In this document: piece by piece, positions 1-6,755 of the stretch
How positions within the stretch are numbered: the stretch's first letter is position 1
How the letters are laid out: each line of letters opens with the position of its first letter
Origin: Bacillota bacterium
GTDB taxonomy: Bacteria > Bacillota > Clostridia > Lachnospirales > Bianqueaceae
NCBI GenBank assembly: GCA_017474705.1
Contig: JAFVHC010000161.1
Location: forward strand, 1 to 9,577
Reading direction: 5' to 3'
DNA: 9,577 nucleotides
Translations under genes and position numbers: made by a program
Notes under the pieces: model-generated
Told to the model about the DNA's origin: nothing
Seen by the model: only the letters and a program-made list of their open reading frames with translations
The model's database searches: none

Positions 1-428
1 AAAAGGATTTCTATCTGGCCGTTGGAGCCATGGTCCTGTCCTTCGTTCTGGTGGTCCTGTATCTGATCTATTTCTGCAAGATCGCTGTCGCCGCCGGACG
101 CATCCGTGAGATGTCCTGGACCGGCGTCTGCAGAAAAAAGATCCCCGGCTTCATCAGCTTCATGAACGTCATCAACATCCTGTTCATCATTGTTGCGATC
201 TTCTTCGTGCTTTTCGCGGCAGAAGAAATGAGAAGCGAACTGCCGATGGAGTTTTATTACTATGGAGGCGGTTCGACGGACGGGATCTTTATGCTGGCGG
301 TCTTCTCGATGGTCCTGGATATCGTGGCCCTGATCTGCCTGATCGTGGTCAATGGCGGGATCAACCGCGACATCAGATACATGCATGCGCAGGAGTACCA
401 GCCGCCCATGCCGCCGCAGGCGTATTGA
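1..428 (+). CDS. Multi-pass membrane protein of unknown family, 5' partial
   Basis: The reading frame (first full codon at base 3) is open to the left edge, so the gene starts outside the window. The Met at base 30 has only a GGAG two bases away, too close to act as its ribosome site, so I do not take it as the start. The visible 141 residues show three hydrophobic segments, at about residues 5-28, 55-76 and 97-119 of the visible part. The first is followed by a basic stretch (KIAVAAGRIREM). A short loop with Tyr and Gly runs (FYYYGGGS) precedes the last membrane segment. The C-terminal tail is rich in Pro, Gln and Tyr (YQPPMPPQAY), ends soon after the last membrane segment, and could be a short cytoplasmic tail. 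I do not recognise the family and propose no function. The gene ends 22 bases before a strong terminator. Confidence 0.75.
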   Translation, partial: KDFYLAVGAMVLSFVLVVLYLIYFCKIAVAAGRIREMSWTGVCRKKIPGFISFMNVINILFIIVAIFFVLFAAEEMRSELPMEFYYYGGGSTDGIFMLAVFSMVLDIVALICLIVVNGGINRDIRYMHAQEYQPPMPPQAY

Positions 429-448
429 TAATATCAAGACATAAAAAT

Positions 449-492
449 AGAGCAGTGGGATAACGAATGAGTCGTTATTCCACTGCTTTTTT
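449..492. terminator. Bidirectional intrinsic terminator
   Basis: Two 16-base arms (451-466 and 472-487) pair completely apart from one G-T wobble around a 5-base loop, and TTTTTT follows at 487-492. On the minus strand the hairpin is followed by CTATTTTTAT, so it can also stop transcripts arriving from the UPF0210 gene. It lies between two convergent units, which fits a shared terminator. The bases from 493 to 555 show no other structure that I can support. Confidence 0.9.
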
Positions 493-555
493 GAGCGCAG
501 TTTGGCTTGATTACGTCTCGGATGCAAGACATACGGATTTAAGATGTAACTATCG

Positions 556-1914
556 TTAATTTTTCAAAGCCTGGATCGGGGCCGGGATCTGTCCGCCGCG
601 ATGGACGAACGTGGCCGGCGACAAGGTATTGACCTTCATGATCGGGCCATAGCCCAGCAGGCCGCCAAAGTTCAGTTCTTCTCCGGCCTGTTTGCCGATG
701 GCCGGGATGACGCGCACAGCGGTGGTCTTGGAGTTGATCATGCCGATGGCAGCTTCGTCCGCGATGATACCGGAGATGACTTCGGCGGTGGTGTCGCCCG
801 GGATGATGATCATGTCCAGACCGACGGAGCAGACAGCCGTCATCGCTTCCAGTTTCTCGATACAAAGGGCGCCGGAGCGGGCCGCATCGATCATACCGGC
901 GTCTTCCGATACCGGAATGAACGCGCCTGACAGACCGCCGACCATGGAGGAGGCCATGACGCCGCCTTTTTTCACCGCATCATTGAGCATGGCAAGTGCA
1001 GCGGTCGTACCGGCAGCGCCGCACTGTTCCAGACCGATCTCTTCCAGGATATGCGCCACGTAATCACCGATCGCAGGCGTAGGTGCCAAGGACAGGTCCA
1101 CGATGCCGAAAGGCACGCCCAGCCGCTCGGAAGCCAGTGTGCCGACCAGCTGTCCCATGCGGGTGATCTTGAACGCGGTCCGCTTGATCAGATCCGCGAT
1201 CTGCGTGATGGTCTTATCCTTGCCATTGCGGGCCAGGGCGGAACGCACGACACCGGGTCCGGAAACACCCACGTGGATCACCACGTCCGGCTCACCGACG
1301 CCATGGAATGCGCCGGCCATGAACGGATTGTTCTCCGGAGCATTGCACAGCACGACCAGTTTGGAAGCGCCGATACACTCGCGGTCCTGTGTGATCTCCG
1401 CTGCCTGTCGGACGATGCGGCCCATCAGTTCCACCGCGTCCAGGTTGATGCCGGCCTTGGTCGAACCGACGTTGACGGAAGCGCAGATGTGCTCTGTGCG
1501 GGACAGGGCTTCGGGAATGGCTTCGATCAATGCCTGGTCACCGGCGGAAAAGCCGCGGTGCACCAAGGCGGAAAAGCCGCCGATGAAGTTGACACCGACC
1601 GCCTGTGAGGCGCGTTCCAGCGTAAGCGCGTACTGCACCGGATCCCCGCCGGATACACCGACGAGCATGGCGATGGGCGTTACGGAGATGCGTTTGTTGA
1701 TGATGGGAATGCCGTATTCCTTTTCGATCTGCTCACAGACAGGGACCAGGTCCTTGGCGCAGGTCGTGATCTTGCGATAGACTTTTTCGCAGGACGCCTT
1801 GATATCCGCGTCGGCACAGTCCAACAGGGAGATGCCCATGGTGACGGTACGGATATCCAGGTTCTCATCCTGGATCATGGATATGGTTTCTAAAATATCG
1901 TTGGTATTGAGCAT
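556..1914 (-). CDS. PFL family protein (UPF0210 / DUF711)
   Basis: The 452-residue product has the length and composition of the UPF0210 (DUF711) family, named PFL-like because the fold is related to pyruvate formate-lyase type enzymes. I recognise the N-terminal block (MLNTNDILETISMIQDENLD...VTMGISLLDC), the Gly-rich GGFSALVHRGFSAGD segment near residue 115, NVGSTKAGIN near 150, and the Gly/Ala-rich C-terminal half (GAAGTTAALAML, MASSMVGGLSGAF, IIIPGDTTAEVISGIIADEAAIGMINSKTT). I see no glycyl-radical motif, so PFL activity should not be assumed; the biochemical role is unknown. It is the last gene of the vanZ-ACT-PFL unit. Its AGGAG ribosome site (1924-1928) overlaps the stop of the ACT gene, with a 9-base spacer to the start, which suggests coupled translation. 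Pairing of UPF0237 with UPF0210 is conserved in many Bacillota and suggests the ACT protein senses a ligand for, or binds to, this protein (inference). Confidence 0.93.
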   Translation of the reverse strand: MLNTNDILETISMIQDENLDIRTVTMGISLLDCADADIKASCEKVYRKITTCAKDLVPVCEQIEKEYGIPIINKRISVTPIAMLVGVSGGDPVQYALTLERASQAVGVNFIGGFSALVHRGFSAGDQALIEAIPEALSRTEHICASVNVGSTKAGINLDAVELMGRIVRQAAEITQDRECIGASKLVVLCNAPENNPFMAGAFHGVGEPDVVIHVGVSGPGVVRSALARNGKDKTITQIADLIKRTAFKITRMGQLVGTLASERLGVPFGIVDLSLAPTPAIGDYVAHILEEIGLEQCGAAGTTAALAMLNDAVKKGGVMASSMVGGLSGAFIPVSEDAGMIDAARSGALCIEKLEAMTAVCSVGLDMIIIPGDTTAEVISGIIADEAAIGMINSKTTAVRVIPAIGKQAGEELNFGGLLGYGPIMKVNTLSPATFVHRGGQIPAPIQALKN

Positions 1915-1923
1915 GGGACGGAT

Positions 1924-1929
1924 CTCCTA
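1924..1929 (-). promoter_or_regulatory. Ribosome site of UPF0210 overlapping the ACT gene stop
   Basis: Read on the minus strand, TAGGAG contains both the TAG stop of the ACT gene (1927-1929) and the AGGAG ribosome site of the next gene. A ribosome ending the ACT gene therefore sits on the initiation site of the PFL-family gene, a classical arrangement for fixed-ratio expression. Confidence 0.7.
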
Positions 1930-2196
1930 AATGCGGTGCATCGCGTTGAATATATCCTCATGCATCACATGGATGACATAGCCCATACCGGCGCCTAAAG
2001 CTTCCATACGATCGACCATTTCGGTGAAATCGCAGTAGATGTTGTCGATCTCGACCATCATGATCATGGCGAACAGCCCCTGCATGACGGTCTGGGACAC
2101 GTCGATGATGTTGGCGCCGACGGCGGCGCATTCGCCTGAGACTTTAGCCAGTACGCCGACGGTGTCTTTACCGGTCACAGTGATGACAGCTAACAT
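1927..2196 (-). CDS. ACT domain-containing protein (UPF0237)
   Basis: This 89-residue protein is essentially one ACT domain of beta-alpha-beta-beta-alpha-beta order. The first strand (AVITVTG) is followed by the ligand-loop/helix segment GKDTVGVLAKVSGECAAVG (about residues 9-27), then NIIDVSQTVMQGLFAMIMMVEI (29-50), a second helix (FTEMVDRMEALGAGM) and the last strand (GYVIHVMHED). ACT domains usually bind small metabolites, often amino acids, and control a partner; no ligand can be read from the sequence. Length and arrangement match UPF0237, found beside UPF0210 in many Bacillota. The start has a GGAGGT ribosome site (2201-2206), and 15 bases separate it from the vanZ-like stop, so the genes form one operon. 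A GcvR-like regulatory role is an alternative, but the neighbour favours the UPF0237 assignment. Confidence 0.93.
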   Translation of the reverse strand: MLAVITVTGKDTVGVLAKVSGECAAVGANIIDVSQTVMQGLFAMIMMVEIDNIYCDFTEMVDRMEALGAGMGYVIHVMHEDIFNAMHRI

Positions 2197-2211
2197 GATT
2201 ACCTCCAGATA

Positions 2212-2685
2212 TCATTTGAAAGAATTGCCCAGGATGCGGTACACGATATACCCCAGCAGGGCACCGAACACATTCAGGATGACGTCATCGATATCGGCTT
2301 CGCCGACCAGGGTCAGATACTGGCACGCCTCGATCGCGATGGAAAACAGCGCGGCCAGCAGCAGTATGGACCAGAAGGCCATGCGGCGATGGCATACCAG
2401 CGGCAGCAATAGGCCGAAAGGCGCCAGCAGTGCGATATTGCCGTAAATATTCGCGATCCAGTACCAGGATGTGAACTCGTGGAATTTGAAATAGTAGGTG
2501 TACAGCATGCGGATCGTTTTGAACGGGACCAGATTCACGTTGTGGTAGGTTCCGTCCCGAACTTCCAGGAAGAAAAGAATATAAGCCAGAACACCCAGGT
2601 ACAGCAGGAAAAGAATGACTGCCGCAATATGCACCAGTTTTCTATGGTGCTGCTTCAGCTCGGGTTTGCGTCGGGAAGAAGACAT
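2212..2685 (-). CDS. VanZ-like family membrane protein
   Basis: The 157-residue protein fits the VanZ-like family. A basic N-terminus (residues 1-16) precedes membrane segment 1 (about 18-40). NLVPFKTI follows (51-58), then a conserved NIYGNIALLAPFGLLLPL block (79-96), a third segment around 103-118 with IEACQYLT (118-125), and the hallmark ADIDDVILNVFGALLGY (130-146) leading into the last segment. The name comes from VanZ of the vancomycin-resistance cluster, linked to teicoplanin resistance. Chromosomal homologues are common and mostly uncharacterised, and no van genes are present, so glycopeptide resistance should not be inferred. The start is supported by AGGAG (2691-2695) about 5-8 bases upstream. 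It is the first gene of the vanZ-ACT-UPF0210 unit, and its own promoter lies in the end of pcp. Why a VanZ protein leads this pair is unclear; the association may be only transcriptional. Confidence 0.9.
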   Translation of the reverse strand: MSSSRRKPELKQHHRKLVHIAAVILFLLYLGVLAYILFFLEVRDGTYHNVNLVPFKTIRMLYTYYFKFHEFTSWYWIANIYGNIALLAPFGLLLPLVCHRRMAFWSILLLAALFSIAIEACQYLTLVGEADIDDVILNVFGALLGYIVYRILGNSFK

Positions 2686-2719
2686 CAGATACTCCTAAAA
2701 TAATAAAAATGCAGAGTCC

Positions 2720-2748
2720 AGTATATCACAGAATGGGAAGAGTGTCAA
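2720..2748 (-). promoter_or_regulatory. Near-consensus promoter of the vanZ-ACT-UPF0210 operon, inside the pcp 3' end
   Basis: On the minus strand TTGACA (2743-2748) is followed, after 17 bases, by TATACT (2720-2725). TG sits one base upstream of the -10, giving an extended -10. The -35 encodes part of Phe-Asp-Thr near the C-terminus of Pcp, and the TG is part of the pcp TGA stop codon. Transcription would start near 2713, about 28 bases upstream of the vanZ-like start. Confidence 0.75.
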
Positions 2749-3355
2749 AGGAAGCGAGGATCTCTTCCAATGCCAGATGCAGTGCCTGTACGATCATTTC
2801 CAGACTCATGCTGGGCACTTGACCGGGCAGAGATGCCGCCTGCTGCGGCAGGTACGGCACGTGGATGAATCCACCGATCGCCGGCAGATGACGCACGTCG
2901 ATGTGATGCAGCATGCGGTACATAAGATCGTTGCAGACGAAAGTGCCGGCACTGTCGGAGATGCGGCAGGTGATCCCTGCATCCTGCACTTTGCGGATGA
3001 TCTGCTTGACCGGGATCGTGGCAAAATACGCGGCGGGTCCATCCGGCACGACCGGCTGATCCACCGGCTGCGCACCGGCATTGTCCGCGATCGACGCATC
3101 CCGGACATTGATGGCGATCCGTTCTACACTGATGGCGCTTCTTCCGCCCGCCTGACCCACCAGAAGGACGGCGTTCGGCTTATGGGCATCCATCAACTGC
3201 GCCAGCAGATCCGCGCCTTGTCCGAAAATAGTCGGGATCTGCGCTTTGATGATCGCTGCCGTTCCGATCTGATCCGGCAGCAGGCGGACGGCTTCATACG
3301 CCGGATTGACGGACTGACCGCCGAAGGGATCGAAACCGGTGACAAGGATCTTCAT
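2726..3355 (-). CDS. pcp: Pyroglutamyl-peptidase I (pyrrolidone-carboxylate peptidase)
   Basis: This cytosolic cysteine peptidase of family C15 removes N-terminal pyroglutamate from peptides. The 209 residues match the usual length. The N-terminal signature VTGFDPFGG...NPA is at residues 5-18. The catalytic triad can be placed: Glu78 in SVERIAIN, Cys141 in SDSAGTFVCNDLMY, and His165 in GGFIHVPYLPQQ. All three lie in their conserved contexts, so the enzyme should be active. The start has a full AGGAGG (3361-3366) upstream with suitable spacing. It is the first gene on this strand; a candidate promoter lies at 3390-3418. No terminator separates it from the vanZ-like operon, so read-through from pcp into that operon is likely in addition to its internal promoter. 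A role in peptide salvage is inferred from the enzyme family. Confidence 0.97.
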   Translation of the reverse strand: MKILVTGFDPFGGQSVNPAYEAVRLLPDQIGTAAIIKAQIPTIFGQGADLLAQLMDAHKPNAVLLVGQAGGRSAISVERIAINVRDASIADNAGAQPVDQPVVPDGPAAYFATIPVKQIIRKVQDAGITCRISDSAGTFVCNDLMYRMLHHIDVRHLPAIGGFIHVPYLPQQAASLPGQVPSMSLEMIVQALHLALEEILASFDTLPIL

Positions 3356-3389
3356 GAGGGCCTCCTGATGTGTAAAAAGTATTCAATTC

Positions 3390-3418
3390 ATGGTACTATC
3401 CCGGACGGCGTTCGTCAA
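3390..3418 (-). promoter_or_regulatory. Candidate pcp promoter
   Basis: On the minus strand TTGACG (3413-3418) and TACCAT (3390-3395) are separated by 17 bases, with the expected start of transcription near 3383 and a short leader before the AGGAGG. The -35 matches consensus at five of six bases and the -10 at four of six. It is placed by eye only. Confidence 0.5.
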
Positions 3419-3429
3419 GAAGAAAACCA

Positions 3430-3458
3430 TTGATTGAATCGATAAAATATGATACCAT
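3430..3458 (+). promoter_or_regulatory. Candidate promoter of the coiled-coil membrane protein gene
   Basis: TTGATT (3430-3435) and TACCAT (3453-3458) are separated by 17 bases. The -10 hexamer is the same as that of the divergent pcp promoter. An overlapping TATGAT (3448-3453) is an alternative -10, but it has no -35 at a usual distance. Confidence 0.45.
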
Positions 3459-3491
3459 CATGCCATAAACTTAGGAAAGGGATCATGATCT

Positions 3492-4238
3492 ATGGAGCAG
3501 GAATCTGAGATCCGGGACATTCCCCCGCGTGAACCCCTGGCACTGAATGAGCGCCAGGTCAAATATGTCATTGCAGGCGCACTTGCGGCCTTATGTGTAC
3601 TGCTGATCACTCTTGGAGTGGCAGTGTTTGCGGTGCGTTCCGCGAAAAAGGCCAATCAGAAAGTCGATACGTTGTCTCAGGAATTAGAGGCGGCTTCTGA
3701 AGGCATGCGCGTTTTACAGGAAAAATATGATACTTTGAACGAATCCTATGCTACGATGGAGCAGGAGTTCAACGCGCTGAAAGAAGAGCATGAAACTCTG
3801 CAGAAACAATACAATGAACTGCAGGAAGCATATGACAAACTGCAGAAAGAGTACGACGCAAAGGTCCAGGAAAACAACGATCTGAAGGAAGAGGCCGAGG
3901 CCGCGGAACTGGCGGAAGAGGTCGAAGCGCTGGAGAAAGAACTGTGCGGGACCTATCGGCCGGAAAGCGTCATGGGGCTGAGCATGCGTATGGCACAGAT
4001 CGTCTATCGTATGCGCGGCGGTAAAGGTGAACTGGCCGAGATGTATGCAGTTGAACTGAAGAAGGGCGGCGAAGGCGTTTTCCTCAATGATGGTGAGGAG
4101 CAGCCGATCACCTGGCGCATGGAAGGTGACAAATTGTATCTGGAGACCGATGACATGTATTCCGAGTGCGTTTACGACAGCGGCAGGATCATACTCACGG
4201 TGGATGATATGGAAGTCGTCCTGGCGAAAGAAGAGTAA
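3492..4238 (+). CDS. Membrane-anchored coiled-coil protein of unknown function
   Basis: The 248-residue product has three parts. An acidic/proline-containing N-terminal tail (1-24) is followed by one membrane segment (about 25-48) and a long coiled coil (about 55-150). The last part is a roughly 95-residue domain (152-248) whose end alternates short beta-like stretches (ITWRMEGDKLYLETDD, SGRIILTVDDMEVVLAKE), resembling lipocalin-like tails of secreted Bacillota proteins; that likeness is only suggestive. From residue 75 to 121 the coil has seven uninterrupted heptads with Leu/Met at one core position and mostly Tyr at the other. The segment after the membrane span (RSAKKANQK) is more basic than the segment before it, so by the positive-inside rule the coil could face the cytoplasm, whereas the tail domain type would suggest an outside location; topology is unresolved. 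The ATG at 3492 is chosen because ATG 3485 meets a stop after seven codons. AGGAAAGG lies at 3473-3480. Confidence 0.85.
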   Translation: MEQESEIRDIPPREPLALNERQVKYVIAGALAALCVLLITLGVAVFAVRSAKKANQKVDTLSQELEAASEGMRVLQEKYDTLNESYATMEQEFNALKEEHETLQKQYNELQEAYDKLQKEYDAKVQENNDLKEEAEAAELAEEVEALEKELCGTYRPESVMGLSMRMAQIVYRMRGGKGELAEMYAVELKKGGEGVFLNDGEEQPITWRMEGDKLYLETDDMYSECVYDSGRIILTVDDMEVVLAKEE

Positions 4239-4246
4239 CATAGTAT

Positions 4247-4275
4247 TTGACAAGGACCGCTGTGGGCGCTATAAT
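4247..4275 (+). promoter_or_regulatory. Perfect-consensus sigma-A promoter of the acyl carrier protein gene
   Basis: TTGACA (4247-4252) and TATAAT (4270-4275) are both exact consensus hexamers with the ideal 17-base spacer. Transcription should start near 4282, giving a leader of about 27 bases that holds AAGGAGG (4295-4301) seven bases from the ATG. The promoter starts only eight bases after the preceding stop codon. It predicts strong, largely constitutive expression, as expected for an abundant carrier protein. Confidence 0.9.
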
Positions 4276-4308
4276 GCACTATAGCTTTAGCAAAAAGGAG
4301 GAAAAAGA

Positions 4309-4539
4309 ATGGTCTTCGAAGAAGTACAGGAACTGATCGTCGATATGCTGGATGTGGATGAGTCCGAGATCACCATGGACACCAACATCAAAGATGATCT
4401 GAAAGCAGATTCTCTGGATCTGTATGAGATCGTTTATGGTATCGAAGAGCGGTATCAGATCGAGATCCCAACGGACGAGCTGACATCGATGAAAACAGTC
4501 GGCGATATGGTCCGCTATATCGAAAAGATCGTTGATTGA
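4309..4539 (+). CDS. acpP: Acyl carrier protein
   Basis: This small acidic cytosolic protein carries the growing acyl chain on a 4'-phosphopantetheine arm during fatty acid synthesis. The 76 residues match the family. The attachment motif ADSLDLYEI places the modified serine at residue 35. The helix II/III region (YGIEERYQIEIPTDEL) and the conserved end TVGDMVRYIEKIV are present. The start is fixed by AAGGAGG seven bases upstream. It stands alone between a perfect promoter and a terminator rather than in a fab gene cluster. Because no fab genes are adjacent, it could instead be a second ACP for a specialised pathway; the canonical sequence and strong promoter favour the housekeeping role. Confidence 0.93.
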   Translation: MVFEEVQELIVDMLDVDESEITMDTNIKDDLKADSLDLYEIVYGIEERYQIEIPTDELTSMKTVGDMVRYIEKIVD

Positions 4540-4553
4540 TATGAAAACCACAA

Positions 4554-4595
4554 GGAGCTTAGGATCCCTTCGGGAGCTTAGGCTCCCGAATTTTC
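4554..4595 (+). terminator. Terminator after acpP, with a repeated GGAGCTTAGG element
   Basis: A 9-base perfect stem, TTCGGGAGC (4569-4577) with GCTCCCGAA (4582-4590), has a TTAG loop and is followed by TTTTC. Just upstream, the decamer GGAGCTTAGG occurs at 4554-4563 and again at 4573-4582, where it spans the loop of the hairpin. The upstream GATCCC can pair with CGGGA(GC) bases of the left arm, so a competing fold is possible. tex starts 32 bases after the stem and has no clear promoter of its own, so partial read-through may supply tex. Confidence 0.8.
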
Positions 4596-4622
4596 TTATA
4601 GAAAAAACATCAGGAGACATTT

Positions 4623-6755
4623 ATGGACAGAATACAGGAAACTTTGATGCAGGAATTCTCGCTGGAAGCGTGGCAGGTCGAAAATGTGCTGGCGCTGATC
4701 GATGAGGGCAACACTATCCCGTTCATCGCCCGTTATCGTAAGGAGAAGACAGGCTCCATGGACGACGAGGTCCTGCGCAACTTCAACGACCGGCTGACGT
4801 ACCTGCGCAACCTGGAAGAGCGGAAGGAAGCGGTCCTCAGATCCATCGAAGAGCAGGGCAAGCTTACGGACGAGCTGCGTGCGCAGATCGAGAACGCGAA
4901 AGTACTGGTCGAGGTCGAGGACCTGTACCGTCCATATAAGCAGAAACGCCGCACCCGCGCCACCATTGCCAAGGAAAAGGGGCTGGAACCCCTGGCTGAT
5001 CTGATCTGGGAGCAGAAAGACCGGACGCCGGCGGAGGAACTGGCGCAGCAGTTCATTTCAGAAGAAAAAGGTGTCGGCACTGTAGAAGAAGCGCTCAGCG
5101 GCGCAAAGGATATCCTGGCGGAACGCGTTTCCGATGACGCGGAGTGCCGCACGGTCATCCGCCGGCTGACCCATAATCTGGGACGCCTGACCTCCAAAGC
5201 CAAAGATGCCGAGGCGGAAAGCGTCTACACGCAGTACTATGCTTATGGGGAGCCCTTGGTGAAAGCTGCCGGACATCGGGTCCTGGCGCTGAACCGCGGT
5301 GAGAAAGAGAAATTCCTGACGGTCGCCGTGGAAGCGCCGGAGGACCGCATCCGTGATTATATGGGACGGCAGTTCATCCGGGGCAGTCTTCGCAAAGAAC
5401 TGTTGGAAGAAGTCAATGAGGATGCCTATAAGCGCCTGATCGCACCGTCCATCGAGAACGAGATGCGTGCCGACTTAAGTGAAAAGGCAGAGGACGGAGC
5501 CATCAAGGTCTTTGGCCAGAATCTGGTCCAGCTGCTCATGCAGGCACCGATCCTGGGCAAGACGGTGCTGGGCTTCGACCCTGGCTATGCCCACGGCTGC
5601 AAGCTGGCTGTCGTCGATGCGACTTCCCGCGTGCGGGATCATGCGGTCATCAAACCGGATTACTGCCATGGCAGCCGGGAAGGCGCCCGCAGGGAACTGA
5701 TCCGCATGGTGGAGCAGAACCATGTGGATATCATCGCGGTGGGCAATGGAACGGCCTCCCGCGAGTCGGAAGCTTTCGTTGTGGAAACGCTGCCCAGGTT
5801 CCGTCATCCGGTATCCTATGTCATCGTCAATGAGGCCGGAGCTTCGGTCTATTCAGCGTCCAAGGAAGCCACGGAAGAATTCCCGGATTTCGACGTGGAG
5901 ACCCGCGGTGCGGTATCGCTGGCCCGCCGTCTGCAGGATCCGCTGGCTGAACTGGTCAAGATCGATCCGCGTTCGATCGGCGTCGGTCAATACCAGCACG
6001 ATATGAACCAGACCAAGTTGTCCCAGGCGCTGGACGGCGTCGTAGAGGACTGCGTCAATAAAGTCGGCGTAGATGTCAACACAGCCTCCGTGCCGCTGCT
6101 GTCCTATGTGTCCGGCATCAATAAAACCATCGCCAAGAACATCGTCAACTATCGTGAAGAAAATGGTGTTTTCACCGATCGGAAACAGTTCCTGAAGGTC
6201 AGCAAGCTGGGACCAAAGGCCTTTGAGCAGTGTGCCGGTTTCTTACGGATCCGTAACGGCAGGAACCCGCTGGACAATACAGCGGTGCATCCGGAATCCT
6301 ACGCGGCGGCGGAAGGACTGCTGAAGGCCAAAGGCCTGTCCCTGGCCGACGTGCGCGGCGGGCTGAAGATCCAGGCCTCCCCGGAGGAAAAGGCGGCTCT
6401 TGCAGATAGTCTGAATGTCGGCCTGCCGACTCTGGAAGATATCATCAAGGAACTGGCAAAACCGGGCCGTGACCCGCGTGCGGATATGCCTGCGCCGATC
6501 CTGCGTACCGACGTGCTCGAAATGAAGGATCTTCAAGAAGGCATGATCCTGAAAGGCACCGTGCGCAACATCACGGATTTCGGCGCTTTCGTGGACATCG
6601 GCGTCCATCAGGACGGTCTGGTCCACATTTCCCAACTGTCCCGTAAATTCGTCAAACACCCGCTGGACGTCGTTTCCGTCGGCGATATCGTCGAGGTCAA
6701 AGTCCTGAGCGTAGACGTACAGAAGAAGCGTATCGCGCTGACGATGAGATTATGA
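4623..6755 (+). CDS. tex: Tex family RNA-binding transcription accessory protein
   Basis: Tex is a cytosolic nucleic-acid-binding protein, related to eukaryotic Spt6, implicated in transcription and RNA processing. The 710 residues match the shorter end of the family. The Tex N-terminal helical domain covers about 1-190 and includes IPFIARYRKEKTG (32-44) and LYRPYKQKRRTRATIAKEKGL split across 101-121. The YqgF-like domain runs from VLGFDPGYAHGCKLAVVD (315-332) through IAVGNGTASRE (371-381) and NEAGASVYSAS (403-413) to ARRLQDPL (434-441). Helix-hairpin-helix motifs occupy about 485-545 (LLSYVSGINKTIAKNIV, FLKVSKLGPKAFEQ). The S1 RNA-binding domain is 637-708 (GMILKGTVRNITDFGAFVDIG). All domains look complete. 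AGGAGA lies at 4612-4617 before the chosen ATG. The stop overlaps the next gene's start in ATGA. Confidence 0.97.
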   Translation: MDRIQETLMQEFSLEAWQVENVLALIDEGNTIPFIARYRKEKTGSMDDEVLRNFNDRLTYLRNLEERKEAVLRSIEEQGKLTDELRAQIENAKVLVEVEDLYRPYKQKRRTRATIAKEKGLEPLADLIWEQKDRTPAEELAQQFISEEKGVGTVEEALSGAKDILAERVSDDAECRTVIRRLTHNLGRLTSKAKDAEAESVYTQYYAYGEPLVKAAGHRVLALNRGEKEKFLTVAVEAPEDRIRDYMGRQFIRGSLRKELLEEVNEDAYKRLIAPSIENEMRADLSEKAEDGAIKVFGQNLVQLLMQAPILGKTVLGFDPGYAHGCKLAVVDATSRVRDHAVIKPDYCHGSREGARRELIRMVEQNHVDIIAVGNGTASRESEAFVVETLPRFRHPVSYVIVNEAGASVYSASKEATEEFPDFDVETRGAVSLARRLQDPLAELVKIDPRSIGVGQYQHDMNQTKLSQALDGVVEDCVNKVGVDVNTASVPLLSYVSGINKTIAKNIVNYREENGVFTDRKQFLKVSKLGPKAFEQCAGFLRIRNGRNPLDNTAVHPESYAAAEGLLKAKGLSLADVRGGLKIQASPEEKAALADSLNVGLPTLEDIIKELAKPGRDPRADMPAPILRTDVLEMKDLQEGMILKGTVRNITDFGAFVDIGVHQDGLVHISQLSRKFVKHPLDVVSVGDIVEVKVLSVDVQKKRIALTMRL

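Noticed and set aside
30..428. Met at base 30 as the true start of the first gene
   Set aside because: The frame stays open to the window edge and no properly spaced ribosome site precedes this Met.
1103..1780. A 225-codon plus-strand open frame inside the UPF0210 gene
   Set aside because: It is fully antisense to a protein with clear family matches, its composition is Pro/Ser/Thr/Arg-rich as expected from a shadow frame, and it has no suitable ribosome site.
2212..2685. Glycopeptide resistance suggested by the VanZ-like gene
   Set aside because: No vanA/H/X/S/R genes are present, and VanZ-like proteins are common in genomes without resistance.
2777..3433. A 218-codon plus-strand frame opposite pcp
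   Set aside because: Pcp has all three catalytic residues in context; the opposite frame is a shadow.
4554..4602. A T-box or riboswitch in front of tex
   Set aside because: The region between acpP and tex is only 83 bases and shows no T-box or known riboswitch core; a simple terminator explains it.
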